Source: Lycium barbarum (lineage: Eukaryota > Streptophyta > Magnoliopsida > Solanales > Solanaceae). Taken from it: 64,000 nucleotides of DNA. A model generated the notes under the pieces. The model saw nothing but the letters and a program-made list of their open reading frames with translations. It made no database searches and was not told the DNA's origin. The translations under genes and the position numbers were made by a program. The stretch is from the NCBI RefSeq assembly GCF_019175385.1, contig NC_083344.1:62620782-62684781 (forward strand), given 5' to 3'. Positions 56,174 to 64,000 of the stretch are shown piece after piece. Each line of letters opens with the position of its first letter. The first letter of the stretch is position 1.

Positions 56174-59100
56174 TGTTACATCCGACATTTTTGTTCATTC
56201 GGAAAGTTCAAGATAAATTGACTTGTGATGAATAAGGCCACTATTGGACATTACTTGGTATGAATGTGTGAGTTATGAATTCAATGGGATGGAATTACGA
56301 AAGGTGGCCAAGGGCAAAATTGGAATTTTGGAAACTTGTTCCATGAATTACAAAAAAAAAAATTAGCCAAGTGGGCTCAAAAAAAAAAAATAAGAAAAGA
56401 GGCCCAATTGGGAATGGCCCAACCGGCCACAAGGCATAGCCCAAGCCCATGGTTGTTATATAATTACCATGTGATAAATATATATACATCCTTATCACAA
56501 GATCATTCAAGAAGCAAGATCAAAACAAAAAAAAAAAAAAAAAAAAAAAAGAAGGAGAGGGTTCGGGTTTTGGAGAAAAAAAGGAAAGAAAAGAAAGAAA
56601 TTTTTTTTGAAGCCAATCCTTTGGTTTAAAGGGTTTATCTCTTGAGAGATTATTGCTAAGCACAAGATTCTCTACAAGTTGATATAAAGATTGTGGCAAG
56701 AAAACAATTTCATCCACCAAGTGAAGAACTTGAAGAAAGGTAAGGATTTCATGCTTTTGTTGTGTTAAAAATGATGTATGTATGTTGTAGTATGTGTGAA
56801 TGAATGAAAAATATGGAAATTTTGTGTGTGGGATCAAAGGGGTGTTGGCCGAATAGGTGGGTATGAGTTACATGTTTTGAATGATTTGAGTTCATGTTGT
56901 AATTTAGTTGTTGTATGGTGGAAATTGTATTAGAAAGGAAAGTGGGATGAATTAGTGAGAGTTGGAAAATATAATATGTTGGCCGTGTGGTACTATGTGT
57001 AGTATGGAATGTGAATTTGATTTTTGTTGTATGTTAATTGTGTTATGGCTTTGTGAAGTAGATTGATGATAATGAACTCGGAATATGAAAGTGTGTTTAT
57101 GAACTCGTATGTTGAAAGTTAGGAAAGATTGGAAAGATAGTGATTTGATAGAAAGTTGAACGTTTGCGTATCTTGTGAATATTATGTGAACATGGTATGG
57201 ATGCCTCCGATGTGTGTCGTAATGATTTTGATGGATGATGGATATGAAAATAATAAGTTTTGGTTGGAAATGTAAGTTTGAAACGAAAGATGATTCGTTG
57301 TGTCGAAAGATGGCTAATAATGCCATAGCGTATGATTTAGTGTTTATTGATGTTTGTTGTTGTTTGGATGTCTCCTCTGGGTTGTTGTGTTGATAAAGTA
57401 AGCCGAGCTAAGTCTCGGGGATGTCGTATATACAGAGGAAATGCTGCCGAAATTTCGGTAGGCAAGTATGTGTAAAGTTGGAATATTGAAAGAATGAAAC
57501 TAACCAAATGGTAAACTTGACCATTTCCAGATTTTGGACGAAATTTGGAGTGACGCCAAGCGAGCTTAAGGCGCCATCGAGGTATGTGAAGCACTCCTTT
57601 ACGTTCCTAGGCATGTTCTGGATGTGGTAGGCTCGGCCGCGAGCCTTAAGTCCGACTCTGTTCCCCGGAATTCGAGACGGAAAACCGCTCCAATTCCTTC
57701 AATTCAATTGAACCTATTTTCTTACAAATAGCCCTTAAAGGGAGATTTTGTACAAAATTTCCCCAAACGGAGTCGGAACACTTCCGCATGAGTATGGGTG
57801 ACCTCATAAGGTCAATTATCCATAATTTACGCATGTAGCCTCGGATTGGTCCGAGGTGGGCCCACAAGGCCCGATACTTCCGGTACGATTTTAAAATACA
57901 TCTGTTTTGGTCCGATTTTCTCCAAAAATTTCTGAACTATTATTTTATGTATATTATGGCTATTTTTGTGTAGTTCATACAATATGATTTCTGGACATCC
58001 GAGAATCCCATTCTGATGATAATCTGTCGTGCCTTCCCAACTAGGATATAGGCGCGTACTATGCATATTATCTGGATATTCTGATTTTGGCTCGCCGTTT
58101 GGCACCCCTTCAGTTTGATCGAGTCTGTATGTTGAGGCTGTAGCTAGGTGGTTTCTCATTTATCGATTCGTGTCTGTCTCAATGCATTCTTTCACTGCGA
58201 CCCGGGCCAGGTTCTGTTATCGTGCATATTTCTCTGCATTGTTCACCGCGTCCCTCGGCGTACGGGCCGGGATCTGTATGTCTGTATGATCTGTGTATGG
58301 GGATGGCGGCCAGGATAGCATATGATCTGATTTGATTCTGTCTGTCCACCGCGTCCCGTACTAAGAGGGCCGGGTTCTGTTACCGCGCCCCCAGACAGGG
58401 CCGGGGATCTGTATGAATATATGCGTGTGCCATCTGTATTTATAAAGCACACGCCTTTGTATGATTTTGTATGACTCTGTGCTACTCTGCATGCATAATT
58501 CTGCCCGTCATACTACTGTCTGTCTGTCCGTCTATGTTACAACTATTTCCGTTGGTCCGTATGGCTTCTGCTTCTGTATGTCCGTATGGATTCAGATTCT
58601 GCTCGTCTGTCCGTATCATGATTTCGTCTGTCTGTCCGAACTATAATTCTGTCCATTTGTGTGTAACACGATTCTGTATGTCTGTCTGGATCATAACTCT
58701 GTCCGTCAGTTTGACTTATGATTTTGCCCGTTATATTTCTGCGACTCTAGTTCGGACTATGTTTATATCTGTTACGTTTCTGCTTTACATACTCGGTACA
58801 TTTTCCGTACTGACCCCCGTTCTTTGGGGGCTGCGCTACATGCCCGCAGGTACAGACGCACCAGGTGATACGCCGCCCGCGTAGGTTTCTGACTCTGCTA
58901 CTTGAAGAGCTCCTTTGACTCGGAGCATATATCTTTGGTATATATATCTTCTGTCTTTGTGTACTCCGTATGTCTGTATATTCTGGGTACGGCGGGGCCC
59001 TGTCCCGTCATATGATTCTGTATGTCTGTAGAGGCCTGTAGATAGATGTGTGGGTTACGGGTTCCGTCCGTATGTTAGCCCCATCGGCTTATCTGTAAAT

Positions 59101-59283
59101 GTTTGTGTGTTCAGGTATATGTATATATATATGTATGTTACGCGCACGCCGTACTGGTATCGGCCTACTTCTGTACTTCTGTTTTGAAAAAAAAAATCTG
59201 TATGGTTCGAGTTCGATCAGGTAGGTACGTATGGGTGCCCAGTTAGGGTACCAGGCGCGGCCCACGGGGTTTGGGCCGTGACA
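56174..59283 (+). repeat. 3' LTR of element G (3110 bp)
   Basis: Near-identical to 50021-53128. Differences I can see include poly-A lengths, 58315 (gatagcat against gatggcat), 58825 (tctttggg against tcttcggg) and the final GGGCCGTGACA against GGGTCGTGACA. Confidence 0.93.
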
Positions 59284-59288
59284 GAAAA
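59284..59288 (+). other. Target-site duplication of G, right copy
   Basis: GAAAA, identical to 50016-50020. Confidence 0.9.
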
Positions 59289-59843
59289 GATCATACCATA
59301 TATTGGACTTGTGCAAAGATTGGCAGATCGGTTCCAAGAGGTAAATTTCAAACATATACCAAGAACCCAGAATGAGTTTGCTGATGCATTGGCGACAATA
59401 GCATCCATGATTCAACATCCCGACAGCAGATACATTGATCCTGTCAAAATTGAAGTCAGAAATCAACCAGCCCACTATGCTTTTGTAGAGGCAGAGACTG
59501 ATGGAAAACCCTGGTATGTTGATATTAAAATGTTCTTGGAGAAAGGAGAATATATCGAAGGAATCACCTTAAACCAGAAGAGGACTATCAAGAAGTTAAC
59601 AAATGGTTTTTTCCTCAACAGAAATGTCCTGTACAAAAGAACTCTAGATTTGGGATTGCTTAGATGTGTTGACTCGGTCGAAGCTACAAACTATATTGAA
59701 GAAGTTCATGCTGGAACCTGCGGACCTCACATGAATAGGTTCGTGCTAGCGAAAAAAATCTTGAGAACAAGTAATTACTGGATGACCATGGAGAATGACT
59801 GTAGCAAATTAGTCCAGAAATGCCACAAGTGTCAGATTCATGG
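59289..59843 (+). pseudogene. Tat/Ogre-like pol, second part: RNase H end and integrase zinc site
   Basis: Continues the RNase H domain (HIPRTQNEFADALATIASM) and reaches the integrase zinc-binding region (HAGTCGPH ... CHKCQIHG). The open frame is long (to 59841) and uninterrupted. Taking out G and one GAAAA leaves the two parts in the same frame, so this region of the host was still open when G inserted. It is cut at 59844 by element I. Confidence 0.8.
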
Positions 59844-61693
59844 TGTCACGACCCAAACCGATGAGTCGTGATAAGTGTCTAACCCCCTAGTGACCAAACA
59901 CCCCTATACTCATATCTGAACCATGCTGAACATCAAGGGCCAATAAGTGACTTAAACTGATCTCATGTTGCCTCATGAAAGGTTGACATCATGAACTCTG
60001 TACATTTACAAACATACAAGTTTAAAGAGCAATGCAAGCCAACTAGGCTACTCCATATACTATACACAAAAGAATAGGAGTCGATAAGGCTACACCATCT
60101 GACATACACATACATCTGTCTACAGACCTCTACTGGAATATCAAGCTGTAGAAAGGACTGGACAGGGCCCCGTCATACCCATATGTATATACATCTCAAA
60201 AGAATGGCATACCAAAATAGACTGCAGCTCCGGATCAAAAGGAGCGCACTGACCACTGCTGGATATAGAGGTCCTACGGAGCTGGACCACCTGTCTGTCA
60301 ACCTGCACCTGCGGGCATGAATGCAGCCCCCCGAACAATAGGGGAGTCAGTACGGATAATGTGCAAGCTCTCAATGATAATCACGTTTATGTATATAAAT
60401 ATAGGTCATAGTGCTACAGAACGTTCAGCCCGATACATATCCCATATAATGGTGCCGAGAAACGTACGGCCCGATCCATAGATCATATACTAATGCCGAG
60501 GAACGTACGGCCCGATCCATATATCATCATCAAGGTGCACCAGCTGATCAGGTGGTAATGCGTATATGACGCCTACCCATTTTTCCATACCCTATGTACA
60601 TATAATATACGTGTATATAGCGCCTTCTGGTCATGGGTCAATATGCATACGTATATGAATGCAATGCATAACTGAAATGTATACATAGAACTCTCGGAGT
60701 GACATAATTTCATATTACCTCTGATGGACAACTTTTGAGCTAACATCATCAACATAAGTAATCTCAAGACCCATGAACAGCAGGAACAATCATACGAGGT
60801 AAATGAACATCAAAGACTAGCATACTCCTATGCTTTTAAGAGTAGAGTAATATGGAAGCTCATTAAATCGCTTGTTGGCTTATAACACAGGATCATGCCA
60901 AAATGAAGAAGGAATAGCCTTAACGTACCTTAACGTCTCCTTAATCGTTTAATGTTCTCCATCCACGTTCATAGGATCTACATTTAAAAAGGATCATACT
61001 AAGGTTAAGTTTTAAAGACACTCTTAAGTTCAAACTAGAATAATTCAAGAGCTAGAGAAAATTGGGCAGCATTTCCTTTGTTTCATTGACTTCCTCCATA
61101 TAATAGACAACTCCCAAATATTAATAGCAACATCCATAATATCATAATCAAGAGGCTTCTTCAAGTTACGCATGGTCCAATCCTCAAAACTCATTTTTGA
61201 GGTCATCCGTAATAATAGCTACAACGCCATACCATATTCACTTACATACAATACTTCCTCAACATCATTAGTATCCCTCCTTAACAAAATTATACACATA
61301 GCATACTAAGAATCATGACTCAAGTTAATTTACTACTCAAAAATATCATTAAATCCATATTTGAGCTTCATCTTCTACTATCTTCCCTCATCCATGTTAT
61401 CCAACAACCAAACATTCTTAAAAACATGAAATAGACATGGAAACTAACCTTTTATTTCATAGGAATGAACCTTGGATCAAGTTACCAACTTGTATGAAAG
61501 CCCTAGCTTCAATACCAAAGAAATTCTTGAAGTCTACCAACCCTAGTAAGTCTTCCAATACAAGGATATCTTGATTCTTGCCTCTTAATCTTTGATTTCT
61601 CTTGGGTTTGGTCCAATATATGGATGAGAAGGTTCTAGAGCTCTTAAGACTTGGGGAAATGTTGGAAATGAGAAAATAGAACAAGGGTCATCT

Positions 61694-61701
61694 ATTTATA
61701 C
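61694..61701 (-). promoter_or_regulatory. TATA box of LTR I
   Basis: Minus strand TGTATAAATAGATG, a very good TATA box, about 248 bp before the donor-like site at 61449/61448. Confidence 0.6.
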
Positions 61702-61723
61702 AAAAAGGAAAAAGCTGTCCCGA

Positions 61724-61865
61724 CCAAGTTATACGGCCATTTATACGGTCCGTATAAACGGACCATATAATCCCACCATGAAAACACCCTTCTCTGCCAT
61801 GGCTATACCCACCATTTATACGGGTCGTATAACTTATACGGTCCGTATAAGTGGTCGTACAACCC
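61724..61865 (-). promoter_or_regulatory. TACGG palindrome cluster upstream of the LTR I promoter
   Basis: Repeated TTATACGGTCCGTATAA and ATACGGGTCGTATAA units, each a near-perfect palindrome, in the 140 bp before the TATA box. Same class as in C and D and in the leader of A. Confidence 0.6.
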
Positions 61866-62404
61866 ATAGTTTTTCGAAAACTTCTCTCGTCGATTCGTTC
61901 AACCTCCAATCCTTATTGAACCTTATTGACACTTATAAAACACTTCATTAAGCATCTAAGGGACCTCATCTCTCTTCCTCAAGGTGATTCTAGGTATTTC
62001 ATAGCTCAAATGATACAAAATTTCCCAAAACATGGCTCAACCTTAACTTTCTCTTACAACCTACTTGCTTAGCCTCAAATGCCCTGGGAATCTTAATTAG
62101 AATCACCAAACATCCTTCTTCACATTACAAGGGCTTCATGTACACTTTAGGCTTACATTGGAATGTTCATAATGCGAGCGACACAAAATTCTAAGGTGTA
62201 ACATTCTTGGCCCCTTAGGAATATTCGTCCTTGAATGTTAGACTCTTGAAAATTCTACAGAAATTTCGCCAGAGTTTCTCCTGTAATATGGTACTACCAT
62301 CCTATCACATAAACCCACAGTATATCTCCTCTCAAGGCTACAACATCAACAACAAAAACCATGGCCACACACGACAAAAAAAACATTAAAGAAAGCATTA
62401 AATA

Positions 62405-64000
62405 CCTGGAGAAAATGGTGCCTTTGCCTGAGTCTCCTCTGGAGATGGAAATAAATGTGGGTACTTGAGCTTCGTGTCTTCTTCCGCTTTCTAGCTCATT
62501 TCCTCTCTATTATTATTTCTCCATAAGACTTTAACTGAAGCTACATCCTTAGTTCTAAGTCTCCGTACTTGCCTATCTAAATGGCAATAGGAACTTCTTT
62601 GTAGGACAGTTGCTCGGTAACTCGAACATCATCCACATGTACAATTCTAGAAGGATCACCAATGCACTTACGAAGCATCAACACATGAAAAACCGGATGC
62701 ACAGACTCCAGTGCAGAAGGTAGCTCTAACTCATATGCTACTTTACCCACTGTACGAACAATTCTATATGGTCCGATGTACCGAGGGATCAACTTACCTT
62801 TCTTGCCAAATCTCATCACTCCTTTCATAGGCGAAACCTTCAGGAAAACCCAATAGCCTACTTTAAATTCCAACTTGCATCGTCGATTATCTGCATAGGA
62901 TTTCTGTCGACTCTGAGCTGCTAACAATCTTTCTTGAATTACTTTCACTTTGTCAACTACTTGCTGTATCACATCTGGGCCAACTAACTAATTTTCTCCA
63001 ACATCAAACCATCCTATAGGGGATCTACATCTTCGCCTATACAAAGCCTCATAAGGAGCCATTTGAATAATGGAATGGTAACTGTTATTGTAGGCAAACT
63101 CAATAAGGCGTAAATGATCATCGCAACTGCATTGAAAACCAAGTACACAAACTCTCAACATATCTTCAAGTGTCTGTATAGTACACTCCGCTTGTCCATC
63201 TGTCTGCGAGTGAGATGCAGTACTAAGACTCACTTGAGTCCCCAATCCATCCTGAAAGGATCTCAAGAAATTAGCTGTGAACTATGCCCCTCTATCTGAG
63301 ATAATGGCTATAAGGACACCGTGAAGTCGTACAACCTCTTTAAGGTAGAGCTTTGCATAATCTTCAGCCGAATGCGTAGTTCTGACAGGTAAGAAATGAG
63401 CTAACTTTGTGAGCCTATCGACTTTGACCCATATTGAATGATGCTTCCGCTGAGTACGGGGCAAACCTATAATGAAATCCATATTAATTACCTTCCATTT
63501 CCATGTCGGAATCTTCATAGCCTGTAATAAACCTCCAGGCTTCTGATGCTCTATTTTAACTTACTGACAATTCGGACACTGAGCAACAAATTCCGCTATA
63601 TCTCTCTTCATGCCATCCCACCAATACATTTCTTTGAGATAGTGATACATCTTTGTTGTGCCCGGATGGATAGAATAGCAAGAATAATGGGCTTACCTCA
63701 TAACCTGCTGACGGAGGCCTGCAACAGTAGGAATACACAGTCTGCCTCGATATCTGAGTACTCCATCTCCTGTAATAACAAAGGATGTATTTTCTTTCTG
63801 AGGAGCTGTATCCCGATAATGGATTAGAACATGATCCTCGTACTGACGCTCCTTTATTCCGCCACCAAAGATGATATTGTTTTATCCTGAATTGTAACCC
63901 CTGTATCACTTGAGTCTATCAGCCGCACTCCAAGGCTAGCTAATCAGTGAGCCTCACGGACTATCTCTCTTTTCTCCGGCTGCACATCCGTTAGACTACC
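62405..64000 (-). pseudogene. Element I integrase, chromodomain and upstream pol, broken, runs off the window
   Basis: Minus-strand pieces mostly in one frame: 63530-63780 (integrase zinc region with stops), 63282-63518 (core with Asp in NMDF and Asp in ISDRG, then TAG), 62988-63266 (Glu in DGQAEC), 62577-62972 (GKKGKLIPRYIGPY, HPVFHV). A one-base deletion near 62576 throws the chromodomain (about 62440-62575) out of frame at its first residues, and a further stop lies in it. RNase H and Gag would lie past 64000. The adjoining 62204-62404 holds a weak polypurine tract and spacer. Non-functional. Confidence 0.8.

Larger units (their letters stand above)
50021..59283 (+). mobile_element. Element G: complete gag-only non-autonomous gypsy element
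   Basis: Two LTRs of about 3.1 kb, a perfect PBS, an intact gag, 1.4 kb of non-coding sequence with a 5S-like module, a polypurine tract, and a GAAAA target-site duplication. By eye the LTRs differ by only about a dozen substitutions plus homopolymer lengths (roughly 0.4%), so insertion was recent. No protease, RT or integrase is present, which is the TR-GAG type of non-autonomous element. It must have been moved by enzymes from a relative; element F shares its LTR, leader and Gag similarity. Confidence 0.92.
59844..62203 (-). repeat. 3' LTR of element I (2360 bp)
   Basis: Edges TGTCACG and GGTGTAACA in plus orientation. Contents: hairpin CCCC...GGGG (60327-60344), about three repeats of roughly 50 bp with GAACGTACGGCCCGATCCAT (60410-60535), donor-like AAAAG|GTTAGT (minus, 61449/61448), TATA box and palindrome cluster. 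The 5' LTR is beyond the window. Confidence 0.85.

Overview
The window is plant nuclear DNA made almost entirely of nested and partly decayed Ty3/gypsy LTR retrotransposons. I see no host protein gene, tRNA gene, CRISPR array or bacterial feature. A short fragment of the plastid gene ycf2 inside one element confirms a plant. The element style (2.4-3.1 kb LTRs, Gag beginning MPPK/MPPR, chromodomain at the Pol C-terminus) fits a large eudicot genome, most likely Solanaceae. That taxonomic guess is inference.

Layout. (1) 1-14116: minus-strand element B, with a long interior but no pol (LARD-like), one 169-codon orphan ORF, a 5S rRNA-derived module and B-type LTRs. Element A (2805-11078, plus) sits inside it: a dead chromovirus of probable CRM type whose Pol reads into its 3' LTR and which carries the ycf2 piece. 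(2) 14117-25662: a plus-strand tandem of broken Tekay/Del-type interiors and two LTRs (C and E). (3) 25663-35756: minus-strand Tekay element D, inserted in the gag of E; E gag-PR remnants resume at 35757. (4) 36486-37777: purine-rich non-coding remnant. (5) 37778-47240: minus-strand element F, the best-preserved polyprotein (1558 codons, then one TAA before the chromodomain), inserted in a B-type LTR fragment (47241-49298). (6) 49299-50020 and 59289-59843: two halves of a Tat/Ogre-like pol, split by element G (50021-59283). G is complete, with near-identical 3.1 kb LTRs, a 5-bp GAAAA target-site duplication and an intact gag but no pol. (7) 59844-64000: LTR and degraded pol of minus-strand element I, running off the window.

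How the parts may work together. F (gag plus pol) and G (gag only) share LTR, leader and Gag similarity and look like an autonomous/non-autonomous pair. The long-LTR elements share an RNA layout that I consider the most interesting signal here. A TATA-like box lies about 215-255 bp before a good 5' splice donor inside the LTR. A branch-point-like CTAAY and a (T)TTCAG-type acceptor lie within 2-9 bases of the gag ATG in C, D, E, F and G. The predicted 1.9-2.7 kb intron would remove the PBS, a stem-loop presenting a GCGCGC or GTGCAC palindrome just after the PBS, and an LTR hairpin whose stem shows compensatory base changes. Unspliced RNA would therefore be the only form carrying the priming and candidate dimerisation or packaging signals, while spliced RNA would serve translation. 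This is a prediction from sequence only.
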